64,000 nucleotides of DNA. Source: Colletes latitarsis (taxonomy: Eukaryota; Arthropoda; Insecta; Hymenoptera; Colletidae). The DNA lies in assembly GCF_051014445.1 (NCBI RefSeq), contig NC_135136.1:40186001-40250000 (forward strand), in the 5' to 3' direction. The translations under genes were made by a program, and so were the position numbers. The notes under the pieces were generated by a model. The model was not told the DNA's origin and searched no databases. It saw only the letters and a program-made list of their open reading frames with translations. This document shows positions 47,341 through 60,400 of the stretch, one piece after another. The first letter of the stretch is position 1, and each line of letters opens with the position of its first letter.

Positions 47341-50300
47341 AAAGTTCCAATAACGAAACTAGACATTTTTTTACTATTATTTGAAAATTAGCGGTATTTA
47401 AAACTTCGATCGCGTCGTATTTACGCGTCACCGGGCAGAAAGTTTGCACGCCCATTGACAGTCAACACAGGTATACCAATCCACCACTAATTACTGTTGG
47501 TAATCAGATGTCTGACCGACGCAGCAAATTGGCTAGTTACCAGTTGCGCCAATAGTCAATACCGTGCATCGATCACGAGCCGCGGGTCAGCTACAACTGG
47601 TCCGTTGATATCTGCAAACAATTCACGTTGATTTTCGGTTTGTACGCGAGCCCCGATGCAACGACATAACGTGCTTCGACGCAGTGTTCTAGGGAATTTG
47701 TTAATCCCTCGCGTCGTGCCCAGGACTGGATTAATGCCAGCCTTAAAAGAATATTCCCTACCCTGTGTGTCTTCTCCCTGTTGGCTCACGTTGAAAGCGT
47801 AAAACGTAATATTAAATATCCGTAAAATAGTTGGTAGCCACCGTCGCATATTCCGGCAACTTCTGCACCGTAATAACAACCGTGTTTACGAAGTTCTCTA
47901 ACAGAGACAGGGAGGCCACACATGGCACGCCTCGACGATGATGAGAGGAATAACTCATTAGCTTTGTAGCATAGCGTGCGCGCCACGGAGCCACGATACC
48001 GTCTTAATTATACGGCGAATTACATTAATACTGGATGACAGAGATTCCCCGCGCGAACGATCGTTTACGCGGGCATACATCACCGGTTGTCCAGGCCGAA
48101 AGTTTTTCGCATAATTTTCGAATAAACTCGAATATTTTCCAAGCGCAGTCCGAAGTAATACTTCCGCGGAAGGCCGGCGTAAGTTGTAAATCTTTGAAGT
48201 GGCTTTCGGAGAAGGAAAGATTTCCACGACCGTTCCAAGACCGAGTTTTCTCCAGCCCTCCCGCCCCCTATCCCACCCCCACCCACTGCCGGTTACTTAT
48301 TTCTGCTCGCAGGAACGAGTAGGAAGAAGATAAAAGGGCCAAGTTTAATATTAAGGCAATAAACCCCCGCAGCCTTGAATTCTTCCGGGCAATATATCTT
48401 CGACTATGACATCGTGTTCTCTGGTAAACGCTGCTCCCAGAATCCTCCTTTGCCCGCGAAAGTCGAAACTGACGCGGAACCGCTCAAGGTATTTACTAAA
48501 GACATTTTTCGAAAATACCTCCAGAACTAATAATTTCTTTCCCATTTATCTTTCTTTCTTCCGAGAAACGCTGGTCCATGGAAGGGCAATTTGTCGCGGA
48601 ACGAACGGATACCATCGTTTCAGCATTGGTTTCGATGGACGGTCTGGTCGTCTGGCAGTTTTTTCCCATCGGATAATCCCACGTTTATTTTCACGAGCGC
48701 TGTTTTCTTTGACGCGTATTTCAGGATTTACCGACACCGTGGCTAGCGGTACACGCATTTCTCCGACTCACTTCGCCGCGCAGCTAGCTTCATTTTCAAC
48801 GAAGAGCAACAGTCGTAAATTATACGAATACGATTCGCCTGCTGTGATTCACGCTCCGCGAAAAACAGCCACCATCGCCGTTAAATCAACGGACCTTTCG
48901 ACCGAGATTCCTCAAATTAATCTCCGGGTGCGAACGCGTGAATCTCAGGTGATCCCCGCGCGTAAGAATAAACGAGAGGATCCCCTAAGAAAATTCTTTT
49001 TTCGTGACGGATACGTAGCCCGAGTTTGTTCGCAGATACGCGTCAAGATAAGACGACTCCGCTGCGAACAAATTCCTCCAGCGACCTCTTAATTTGCAAT
49101 TGCACAAGCCTTTCATTGACTGAGTCAAGCGTGCATGACTCATCGGCTTTGAGATATTAATTAATCGCGTTACTTCTCGCCTCGTATTCCTGTCTTCTTA
49201 CTTTCTAGCGCTTCGCCACTGTACATAAGGAAGACGGTGCTGTAATTTATATCCAGACCGAGATTCGAATGGGAAAGTTACTTTATTTGAATAGAAATTG
49301 TCGGAACTAACGGTGGCTCTGGCGAGCGAAATAATTAGAAACGAGTTTGTATTCGAACACACGATATATATTTTATTCGTTGCACCGCTTCTGGAACTCG
49401 ACGAGAACCCGGATCGTAACGGAATATCGAGTATCGGGAATAATCGATTCCAACGAACGAGCACTTCAAATATTTTGTAATAAAAATAATTAAAATAGTT
49501 CTTTATATCTTTGTTAGTTCGGTATAACAGTTATGCGAACGGTATACGTTAAATGAACAGGAAAATATGACCAATTCTCTTTTAACGTTTCGACCATTAG
49601 CATATGACTTTGTTCAAACAACAAATATAATCATTGAAATTTAACGATAGTAAAGGACGCGTAGTAACTTTGGAATGCTCAGTTTGTTTAAGTAAATCAT
49701 GTGCAGTTTACGAAAAGTATTAATAAACGCGACACGGCGTTGCTGTCGATCAGAAATGGAAAAGTCGGCGCTGCTTGTGGTCACGGAAATATTAGTGAAA
49801 GTCGCGATGGCGAGATTATTAATGCGGACTGGTGGCCGCGGAAATATTAGCGAAACCTAACGATCGCAGGAATATACTTATGGTCGTTGATTATATTTTA
49901 ACGCGAGCCTATGTTGGTCTTTCGATTCGGGACAACGATTTTACCGGCAGAATCGAGAAGACAATGCCCGTGCCATGGAAATCGCGCAACGTGGGAACGC
50001 GATACAAAATGTAAATCCAGCTTAACGCCCACGCTGAAATCTCTCCTGATCGAAGGTGCCCGGTAAAGGTATTCGCGCGGTTGCGCCGCACCACTGCTCT
50101 AACATTGGTAAACGTACAGATTGTTCGCGATTTATCGCTCGATTACAGCGTGTTCCTCGAATATTCATGAGCCGGAGGCATTGCTTTTTGAAATTTAAAG
50201 GACTGGAACGGCGTATTAAGTTGTAGCTAAACGAACGCGTGTCTTTGCAGCTGTCGTCGTACGTAACCAGTGACATTAATTATAGAGTGGAAATATCAAA

Positions 50301-51167
50301 GGGGCTTGGCGAAAAAATCGAACGGAGTGGGATTTTGAAAAATCGCAATCCGTGTCGCAGGCTCGAGTATTAAATTACTCGAACATTTTTAAGGCAGCCG
50401 CGTAACGAGATAACGTTTTCGAATATCCTCGGTTTCGAGGTACATTCGAACGAAAAATAATATAGTTTTACGTTAGAAATATGTAAATCTTAATAGAAAC
50501 TGCTAAGAAACTCTAAATAAGGATCCCTGTCCGGGTATCGCGCGAGTTCATTGCATTTCTCCCGTAACAATCAGAAGTGTTTCCAACGCAGGAACATCAA
50601 TTTCTCCTCATTGCGGGTCGGGAATACCATTCGACCAATTTCCTTCGCTATCCCAGGATCCGACCGATAATTATCTTTTTTTTTCTCTCGCGAGACAGAG
50701 ACGAAGAGGGAACAGAGCAGAAATAAGGGGTGCGAGGGAGACGGAGGCAACGTTTGGTCAGATGGGGTTCGACTCTTGCCAAGCTGGAGGCCGCATTGCA
50801 GATGCACGTGCAGCCTCCATACGGATTTTCGATTTCATTTACTTTGTTTTCGCAGAGCTCCCTGCGGTCTGGGACTCTCAAAGAAAGCCTGGACCGGCGA
50901 GACGGACGTGAACGACGATTTTTCCTCCCGCGATATGAAAATGAACCATCGAACTTCGCTTTTGGCTAAAATCTGTGGAAACGAAGTAATCATTGGCGTT
51001 TGCGATTCATTTCAAAGCTTTAACATCCCGCACGGTAGTTTTCGTTGCAACTTTGTGCGATTCCGATGAAAACCTCGACGCGAATAAAAAGAACGAAATA
51101 TTCGCTCAAAGTACCGAACCGTATGTTTCGATGTTTTAATTAACATCGAGTATTTTCTCTATTCCAG
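47341..51167. other. Gene-free stretch
   Basis: No gene is supported. The 228-codon frame 48406-49092 has no recognisable domain and runs through compositionally ordinary sequence; I reject it. A duplicated 24-mer lies at 49777-49855. The 10-bp palindrome TCTCGCGAGA sits at 50686-50695 just after a T9 run, beside purine-rich DNA. The final bases form a good acceptor. Confidence 0.55.
49777..49855 (+). repeat. Two copies of a 24-mer, 55 bp apart
   Basis: GTGGTCACGGAAATATTAGT at 49777 and GTGGCCGCGGAAATATTAGC at 49832 differ at three positions over 24 bases. The spacer (AAAGTCGCGATGGCG...) does not obviously repeat. This may be a small tandem duplication. Confidence 0.8.
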
Positions 51168-51328
51168 ACCGCCTGACGCAAAGCGAGGGGAATACGCAAA
51201 ACCACGGGGGATAAAAAAAGACCACCCAGACAGAAATACGCTTATCGTATCGACTGCACCGTCGAGAAAATCGAACCTCTGGGTTGCTCCTTCTTGGCAC
51301 ACGGGCATTGCGGGTCGGAGCGGCAAAG
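51168..51328 (+). CDS. Candidate internal coding exon, unidentified protein
   Basis: The segment follows a good acceptor (TATTTTCTCTATTCCAG ending at 51167) and ends at CAAAG-GTAAAA, a usable donor. One frame (codons from 51169) is open for the full 161 nt, and the same frame is stop-free from about 51090 to the TAG at 51547-51549. It encodes a basic, proline-containing peptide beginning PPDAKRGEYAKPRG and containing SRKSNLWVAPSWHTG. I recognise no domain. The other two frames contain stops. The exon would carry one base of a split codon at each side. The donor is only moderate. Confidence 0.25.
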
Positions 51329-54300
51329 GTAAAAAGCAGCAAAATTTCTGCACGTTAAAACGCCCGGTCGATCCCCGCGGCGCGATGGGTTCTATTTGTT
51401 TTCACGTTCCGATTTTCATTTGCTTCATTTCCGCGGTGTGCCGTCTAACTCAGAGAAGACGGGGGCGCAAGCAGAGAAACGGCTGGGTTGATCGACCATC
51501 AGAATGTTTCTCCCTTCTTCCGGTTTCCTCTGCAGCAAGGGTTCGCTAGTCTCTCGATCCATAACTAAATTCTTACTCCGGCAACAAGACGCAGAATCAT
51601 TCCCACCCAAGAACTATACAAAGCTCCTCTAGATAAACTAGCTTATCTTAATTGCTCGTATCTCGAAAACGAAGCTTCAGGATTGCAGAATGATGGAGAA
51701 GGGGAACGCTGAGTTTAAAAGTTCGTCGACCCCTGCTCTATCGAATTGCATCCCCGAACGCAAACACCCTCGAAGACCGCTATTTCCGATATAGAGGCAT
51801 CAGGCGCATGTCGCCGCAGATTAACGATTCAGCCTGGTGACACGTGCATGACCTATCGGCTTGCAGCGACGCTGACTTTGTGTCTGCACCGCGCCGCAGC
51901 CCACGGATGCTTTGTTAATTAATTTCGCAAGGACGAGCCGCGAACTTATCGGAGGGTGGCGTCTTACCCCCAACAGAGGCTCCCGCGAATCCTCGTCGAT
52001 AAGAATGCATCGCGGTTTCTTCGGTCTGGTCGATACCTCTGGTCTTTCGGTGACCCTGACTTTGACGGATGATGGCAACTTCTGCACCCCTTGCCGGCGG
52101 CTGTTATCCGGGAATGATAACGACAAGTTGGCGACGACGTTTCTTGCCGGTAGCAAAGAATTTTTCTCGATACTCCGGGCTATTGGTTCCGGTAAAGTTT
52201 TCGGTGGCCATCGGATTACGGCCGCCCGAAATTCCCAACTTTTTCGATACTTTTAACGAGATTACGAGGCATGAGTGAAGTATAAGCTGCGCCCCAAAAT
52301 GATAGAGCCACTCTGGAAAACTGTGGTTCCACGTATTTGGTATACGTTAGGAAAAAGGTAGCAATGTTGCTAAAAAGCAATCAATTTTAAAATAAACTAT
52401 GGGAAGAGGAAGAGTGTGTAATTTCGGAAAAGGTTAAATCATCCCGGTTGAGTTTGCAAACGCGTAACGCGATACGCAGTTTTAATGAAGCGCAAAGTTC
52501 CTTCGAGCTGTTTCGAGTTGATCTAAACTAAGCAGGGCGTTTTCCTGCATGCCTGTGGGAAGATTCGAGACCCAGAGCAACGGGGATAGCCCTCATGGTT
52601 GGGGTAGTGGCCTTGAACGGAAATTAACTCTCCACAATTGGTCACTCCTCCACCTTCGAGGGTTCGAGCAGATAGAAACGAGGGGACAGCTTGTCGATAC
52701 TTTCCCTACTCCTTGACAACATTTTCTCGGACACTTCTTTTTTTAATTAATTTATTTAAGATCATACAGCGTGAAATTGATGCATCAAAGAATGTATCTT
52801 TATCAAATTATGTGGTTATCCTGAATATACGAATGGATATTTGGTTGTTAACGTTGTATGAGGGATGGGTAAAGTCACTCTAAGTCACAAAGTACAGATA
52901 TCATAACCATCCGTTAATAAAGGAAGAAAGGGAAACGAAGTTAACCCTCGAAAGTATCTTCCTTCTTCCATTTACCAATTCCTCTCTGCGAAATCTTGAC
53001 AAACCTCTTGATTTCCTCCGACCGTATCTTCAATTTTCCCTATCCAAGGTACTCTCTTCGTTGTATCCATTTATGGTTTGAAATAGGTCGGAGAAAAGTG
53101 TAGATACAACCGTTAAGTAAACTACATACACTTAAGAACAAAAGTTAAGAAACGAGTTACATGGTTGCATAGTTTTAGTTACAGTGGGATTTCTTAATAT
53201 AGTGCACACGTTTATTAGTTTCTAATGCATTATTTACACTGCTGCACAAACGAAATCGTGAGAACTATGTCTTTTTAATTTCACTCGTATAATTCGGTGT
53301 ATCTCATAATGATATGTAAATTGTAAGTTCCACTCTGAACTACTCTCTGCTCTCATAGTCATATGCTTTACCACTATCAATTTCTATTATTATTATATCG
53401 CTAAGCTTCATGTATACAATTGACCTTGTCTTGTAACCGCGTAAAATCTAATTAATTTTCGCTCGAGCTGATTCCATTATTGAAATCCATTTTTCTAGGG
53501 CTTCGAGACTTACGAAACAGACGCATGTCAGAATCGTTATCGCGGCCGAATTAAAGCAAACAAATCATTTCACGGTTCGTAGAATGATCCATAAAAAGCT
53601 TAAAAAACTTATTTATGGGCCGAAGTTGCCAACGTTTCGAGGTTCAACGAAATCTAACGTAAACAAAGATCGTCGCTTCTCAGACGCCATTCGAGTCGCT
53701 GCATAAAACCCAATGGCGACCGATAGTCGCCTCCCCAGCGCAAAGGGGTAAATATTATCCTTTGGAATCAATTGCTCCCGATGACTCGGTGCAAATGTAA
53801 AGTTTCTCAACTTTCGTCCGTAAACATAGATAGAGCGGGAGGCGGTTTTCTCCCAACAAGCTCGGATTGGCTGCGTGCAAAACAGGAGAAACACACTGGG
53901 ACGGGATAGAAATCGCTGCAATTAGCGAAATAATTGGCAATTAATCAGCCCGGTGTTGTGCAAAAATCCAAGAGCGCCCGGCATCGGTCTCGGTCTAAAT
54001 TCCTTGCGATTTCGTTCGGTCGTTATCACGCAACTTGGGCAATTACACGAATGACGTCTCATTAAGTCACGCCACGCTCGACGGCCGGATAATTGACTGA
54101 CGTAATCGTTCCGCGTTTTGAGCCGCTTGTTGACGTAACGGGAACGAAAATCGAGGAAGAAGAGAAGCGGGGAAATGAAAATCGAACGGAGACACGGGGC
54201 GTCGTCGACGTTGCTGAAATTCCCCGGGAAAATTTCAATAAGCGATTCCACGACTTCGGGGGGAGAAGCCAGGAGATATCGCGTAAAGATTGCTTTAATA

Positions 54301-56587
54301 AAGAACCGGGCCCGGAGTTTCGGCTTTAATGCGAGTCAACTTCCTGAATAAAGTGCCCGGTGCTATTCCTTTCGACGGGGGACGCCGTCACGGCCGACAG
54401 AATTTCCAATAATAAATGATAAAGCGCCCTTGGTTGAATCCGATCCGCCCGCGAACGTGATAAATCTATTTCGTCGTTTCCCTGCCACTTGTGAATTATT
54501 AGCGAGGAACTCCACGAGAGTTCATAGGTGTTGATGGCCCTCACCGACGCGGACTTTTGTTACTTTTCCAACTGTTATCGAATGTAACAAAAGGGAATCG
54601 CTATCGATCAAAAGGACAATCGAGGAATCGTCGAAACGTTATATAATAACTTTTTTTTTTAATGGATGAACGGATTGTCTGCTAATTTTTGGAATGATTA
54701 TTTTGCCGATGTATCGTCATCCGAAGAAGTATCACTAGAACTGAATATTTTGATTCCCTCGATTTCTACAGCGAACCACATTTCGTAAGTGGAGCGGTCT
54801 CTTCTCACAGAACGCACAGCTTTCCTTCTCAACATTGTTTCTGCTGGGATTATTAGCCCGTTTCGCCGTAAATTTCACGCGTAGCCAGTTTTCTCACATA
54901 TAATTGCCGCAACGAAAGTTTAATTTATCCTCAAGACCATGGCATTTGCATGGTGGTCATCGGTGAACGGCACTACATCGTAAAATCATTTACGAGGGAA
55001 GAGCGTAAACAATTTCATCGACGCGAAAGAAATATTTGTTAAGAAACCTCGTACGGGTCGATACTGTTTACTTGGACCAAATTCTCCGAAGAACAACGAC
55101 TGTCCCGTTAAGCAGGAAATTAACGAAACTCCGCGTTAAAAAGCGCAAAGTCGTTGTTACGGTAATAAGACCGTTAATCGCCACCCCTGCGGGATAAAAA
55201 CGAACGGGGTTGCGCCTCGACGCGATAAACAAATTTATGGCCAAGAGGGTAGACGTCCACGCACGACACGACACGGAATAAAAGCGAAAATGCGACCGCG
55301 GAGGGAGAAAGAAGTCACGGAGGAGGTAACTAATAGCAATCTAATTAGCATGCCGCCGATCGCTGGGAACGCCCACGAAACCGGGGAAATTGCACGGTGG
55401 CAATCAAGGTGACGGTTCCAATCGTTGCGCTCGGTGGCTTTCCTTTTTCGCGAGAACGAAAAAGTCGCGCAGAGGAATTCGTTCTCGCGAGATTAATATT
55501 TATGTTCGATCAACCCCTTCGCTGTCAGGTTAAAAAACAACTGTACCGTGTAAAAAGTATGTTTTCTGTACGACTTCTACCTTTTCTAATTCGTTTTGCC
55601 TTGAAATTTCAACTAAGAATTATGTCCTCGAGTTTACGACAGATTTCATAGCTAATCAGCAGGAGACCGACGACATTCTGTTCTTATCTAGACGTATGTG
55701 CCAATACTCTTGGAAAGGTTAGTAGAGTGACGCGATAAGGGCCCGAAGGACGAACGAACTAATGAAATTTTGGCAAATTCGCCACGGAGAAGACACCTTC
55801 TCGAGTGACACGACGAAAGTTTTAAATTCCGTTCATTCAACTTTTTCAATTTTCGAGCAGAGTGCAGAGGCGTGTCCGGTGTATCGTTTCTCAGCCTGTC
55901 GAAGAACACCTCGACGAACTTTCGCCGTGTCTATTCGAACGAGACGTCTCTTTCTCGAAACTACTTGCAAATATGCAAACTATTACGCGAGAAAAATTTA
56001 AGACACTTTCTCAAATCATATCGAATCCTAAGTGTCTTGCGTAATCTTAGAAAAACAATTTTTGTACGAATGCTATCGAAGGGTACGAAGTAATTTCAAA
56101 TATTGATAGGAAGAAAGAAATCGAGAACCACTTAACGTAGTCGTGAAAAGGCGTCGGGGACATCGAAACGAGGATTGACTTTCGATGCAGTTGAAATCTC
56201 GATCTAACAGAACTTGGAACTTTTTGATTCCATCCCGTCTACCAAAGTAGATTGATCGTCCGAAGGGCAGAAGCTTTCGTATTCCACTCGCATTAGTCTA
56301 CAAGATGCAAATGCTGTATCGAAACTTCTGATTGGAAATGTACAAGGAGACAACACCGACACGTTTTCCAGCTCCCATCGATACGATTCCACGTTCAATT
56401 TACTTGACTCTCTAATCAATATTCACTTCTATTCTTATTGTTCGTTTTCTGAGAAAAATATATAGTCTGTCTTGCCTACTACGACCGGTCATCTGACTGG
56501 TCGAATGATTTATAGTTCTTTTGTAAAAAAACTGGACAAAATTTGGTATCAAATTCTGGTTAACTTCCAATATAAATTAAACTTTAA
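51329..56587. other. Gene-free stretch
   Basis: No gene is supported. A short acceptor-led frame at 53499-53582 is noted in the findings. A strong hairpin lies at 55448-55490. A near-palindrome GACCGGTCATCTGACTGGTC lies at 56483-56502, about 85 bp before the satellite array. About 52730-53420 is AT-rich and featureless. A T10 run occurs near 54651. Confidence 0.6.
55448..55490. other. Perfect 13-bp-arm hairpin
   Basis: TCGCGAGAACGAA at 55448-55460 pairs perfectly with TTCGTTCTCGCGA at 55478-55490 around a 17-base loop. This is the longest perfect short hairpin I noticed outside the mobile elements. No RNA family is recognised. Confidence 0.7.
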
Positions 56588-57424
56588 ACTTTAGACGCGT
56601 GCAGTTCCGAAACTACTAATGTTTTATTATTTATTTATCCACTGTTGGCAGCGGTAAAGCTTCTTCTTTAAAATGGCTTTTGGTTTTTGTCGATCCGACT
56701 TTCCGTTTTCGAGATATCGTAATTTATGTAAAAGATAATTTTTTTAATTCGACTACGATCTCGCTCGGCGCCTTAGAAAGGCCTATTAACGCCTATTAAA
56801 AATCATAAAACTTTAGATGCGTGCAGTTCTGAAACTATCAGGGATTTATTAATAATTAAACCACTGTTGGCAGCGGTAAAGCCTCCCCTTTAAAATGGCT
56901 TTTGGTTTTTGTCGATCCGACTTTCCGTTTTCGAGATATCGTAATTTATGTAAAAGATAATTTTTTTAATTCGACTACGATCTCGCTCGGCGCCTTAGAA
57001 AGGCCTATTAATGCCTATTAAAAATCATAAAACTTTAGATGCGTGCAGTTCTGAAACTATCAGGGATTTATTAATAATTAAACCACTGTTGGCAGCGGTA
57101 AAGCCTCCCCTTTAAAATGGCTTTTGGTTTTTGTCGATCCGACTTTCCGTTTTCGAGATATCGTAATTTATGTAAAAGATAATTTTTTTAATTCGACTAC
57201 GATCTCGCTCGGCGCCTTAGAAAGGCCTATTAACGCCTATTAAAAATCATAAAACTTTAGATGCGTGCAGTTCTGAAACTATTAGGGATTTATTAATAAT
57301 TGAACCACTGTTGGCAGCGGTAAAGCCTCCCCTTTAAAATGGCTTTTGGTTTTTGTCGATCCGACTTTCCGTTTTCGAGATATCGCAATTTATGTAAAGG
57401 GGTAATTTTTTTAATTCGACTATC
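56588..57424 (+). repeat. 222-bp satellite array, about 3.8 copies
   Basis: Units start at 56588, 56810, 57032 and 57254, each exactly 222 bp from the next. Each begins ACTTTAGA.GCGTGCAGTT, contains CCACTGTTGGCAGCGGTAAAG and TCGATCCGACTTTCCGTTTT, then CTCGCTCGGCGCC, and ends AATCATAAA. Units two and three are nearly identical; unit one is diverged in its first 90 bp; unit four breaks off after TTCGACTA near 57424. The period is a multiple of three, but stops occur in each unit. The pattern of identical middle and diverged edge units is typical of unequal exchange. Confidence 0.95.
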
Positions 57425-60400
57425 GCTGTCTCCGTCTGACGCGTCGCGTCGTACCTCTTTGTCGCACGTGAGTCGTGCTGACCTACCCCACGAACGTGAC
57501 TGTCGTGACCTAGTTTCGGCGTAGTGTTTCCAAGAATTTACTACGCACTGTTTACTATTGACGCGCGAGCGAGATCAATGAATTCGCGAGCGCAACAACG
57601 AAACGTAAACAAACTTCAAACCCTTATATCTCCGGAACTAATTGAGCTATCGACTCGTACAAACGCTCATTTTAAAGGGCATTTCATCCCCTATCTGATG
57701 ACTATACCAACTACTATATTTTATGCTGTCTTCTATGTTTATTTTAACATTTACTTTAACCCTATGCACCTAATAAAGTTTCAGCAATTCCTATTGATCA
57801 TAAAGTTGAAGTACCAATCGTGCACGTTTAGAATAAAAGTATTAAATATTTTAATGCTTTAAAAATAATTATGCTGCATAAAAGAGCAAAACTTCAAAAC
57901 ACAACTATCTATAGATATAAAGCAAATTTAAGCATTTAGAAACTCTAGGTCACTGGTAGGCTATCAACAACGGTGATTGGAAATAAATCTGAATTTGTAC
58001 CTAACGCGTTACAGCAGTCGATTGGACATGGTGGCTGAAACGTATCATCAGTTAACTCCATACATTCCACTTGCTTGACCTCTCGGCGAGATAAAATACC
58101 GCACGTGCTCCGAAAGACAATCGCGCAGCCGCGTTAAGCAGGTCATATAAATACAGATCATTTTTTTTAAAGATGACACATAAACCGGCCACTAAATCGA
58201 TCGCATTCTATGCTTGGAATTCGGCAATATGTCCTATCAATTTCCATTAGCGCCGATGCTCGAGTGTTAAGTAATGAACACGTCGAGCGGTAAGTCTGGA
58301 CTTTGTTCAGCCGCGTCAATATTCTCTGCCTAATATCGTAATTAACCTGCCCTGTGTCGGATCTGGGTCGCGTTGAACTCGAACCGTGATAAGCATGAGT
58401 GGTACTCCACCGAGGAGAGTTCCGAATTTGTCACTAATTCTGTGATTAATTCCACGGTAGAGGTAACAGTTACAAGCAATCCAGGTTACGTTTGGTTTAA
58501 TCTACTCTGAACGCAGATTATGTCGAGTGTGAGGCGCTTTGTAGATAGAATTATAGTCCATTACTAATTTGATGTTAACTCTAAACAGTTTGTATTCTAT
58601 TGAGATAGAAAGTGACTAAGGAAAAATATTATTTATCTTTTGTTTGAAAAATACATCCACGATTCTTTTCGCCAAGTTTGCGATCGATGAGTCTACGTAA
58701 CTTTTGTACAAATGGATAGTTTTCTCCCACGTTCAATTATACTTGAACCTACTTCTGGTAGATTGTTGATCCCATTAAGAGCATTCCTACTATTAAGATC
58801 ACTTGTCGTAATTTGTTAACTATTACATTTTTACTGTATTCGTACAATTTTTCTACATTTAGTTGCGTGGAGGAACCTGTACGAAAATCCCCATAATGTG
58901 AATCACGAAAGGGATTCGCATTTGCACGCCATTAAGTCTTTTGGAATTTCATCTATTCAGCTTAGGTATGCTCCAGACACGATAAATAGTGGTCGAACAA
59001 ACGTGGGCGGAATTGCGGAAGAGAGAAAAACGAGATGGAGAGCTTAATTAACGCGTTTCGAGATATTAGACTGACCGTGGGCTCGGCGGAAGTTCTGGTA
59101 ATTGAATACAATGCCTTCGTTTCCGCGATCGAGACCAGCTAGACTGACTGGTTAGTTGCCTTTCGGTCGAACAAATTGGAAACAGAAGGGGCCAATGGAG
59201 CTACGACAGCGGAATAATTTTTCAAGCAAAGCTTGATTGCAACGGCTGGCCGTGGATCAGCCGAGTTAAACGTGATACCAATCGATTGAACACGCGAACG
59301 TAAAAATTGAATTGAACTTTGTTGGGAAGCTCGAACGCTCAAGTGACTCCGATCCGAATCAGTGCCACTTTGAAGCTTTTGCTTAACAGGCTTGTCTCCT
59401 TTTTCGATCGCGAACAAACGTTTTAAATCTGTTCGCCAAAAAATTCTCGTTCGAACATTTTTTAATCTAGATTTTAATTACAAAAATATGCATACAATCA
59501 TCTTTATTAGTATTCGTACAAACTGTTCCAATATTCCCTATCGTTTGCCCCTAAAATTGAATATCCAAAACGCAAAGCGGCTAGTGGATTGGATTTCCTC
59601 GCCATTGTTCGCCTAATAATCGTCGCGTTATTGTTATTACGTAGACCGATAATAATATTTACCACGTAGAAGGGATAATAGAGCTATTTGTTTCGTGCAT
59701 CCTTTGAGCGAATGCGATCGTTGGCCAATCGAACGATGGTATGGTCTCTACAGCAGAGTTACGTATTTTGCTGAATAACGTTCTTCGCGAATGGAGATGT
59801 AAGATTCACCCAGCGCCGTCTTATTACGTTAATTTCTAAATTATAATTAACAGAGTTGATTTATACGCGACTCCCGGATCAACGAAGAGCACGATAATTA
59901 ATGGAGGTTGAGAAACACGAGCGTTCGAGCATCAGTTGTACGTACGTTCGCTAATTAACAGATTAATTCGATGATATTTTATGATTTTCCGCTTGTCTGT
60001 TGTAGCTAGGTAGCTCCGAAGAGGAGAAAATAATTAATCGAGCGGCGTATCGTTACGAAAATATTGCACTGTTCTTTTATTATACGCGATTGTGCACACT
60101 ACATACAATTCCTATAATATAATAAGTACAACTGTCATAAGTCTTCGTGAGAATTATAATATAAAAATTATATAATGTGGAAGAGTAGTGAAGCACGAGA
60201 AGAACTAAATTAGACGAAGGGACCAGTCGAAATCGCGATAAAATTCTAAGCACGATTTTAGTTACCTGCCACTCGTCTCTCTGTTCTTTGTCGGACCGTG
60301 GGAAATTAAACTGCCGAACACGATATCCGTGAAAAGCCTCCCCCAAAAATCCGTCGTAATTTACGAGCGTGTATAGCTTATAAATATTTCAAAGCTGGCT

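Noticed and set aside
48406..49092. 228-codon plus-strand frame, the longest in the window
   Set aside because: No recognisable domain, signal peptide or repeat; S/R-rich composition typical of chance frames here; an overlapping minus frame is also open.
52511..52545. GTTGATCTAAACTAAGCAGG, faintly like the middle of 5S rRNA
   Set aside because: The rest of the 5S sequence and its internal promoter boxes do not follow; the resemblance is only to one short stretch.
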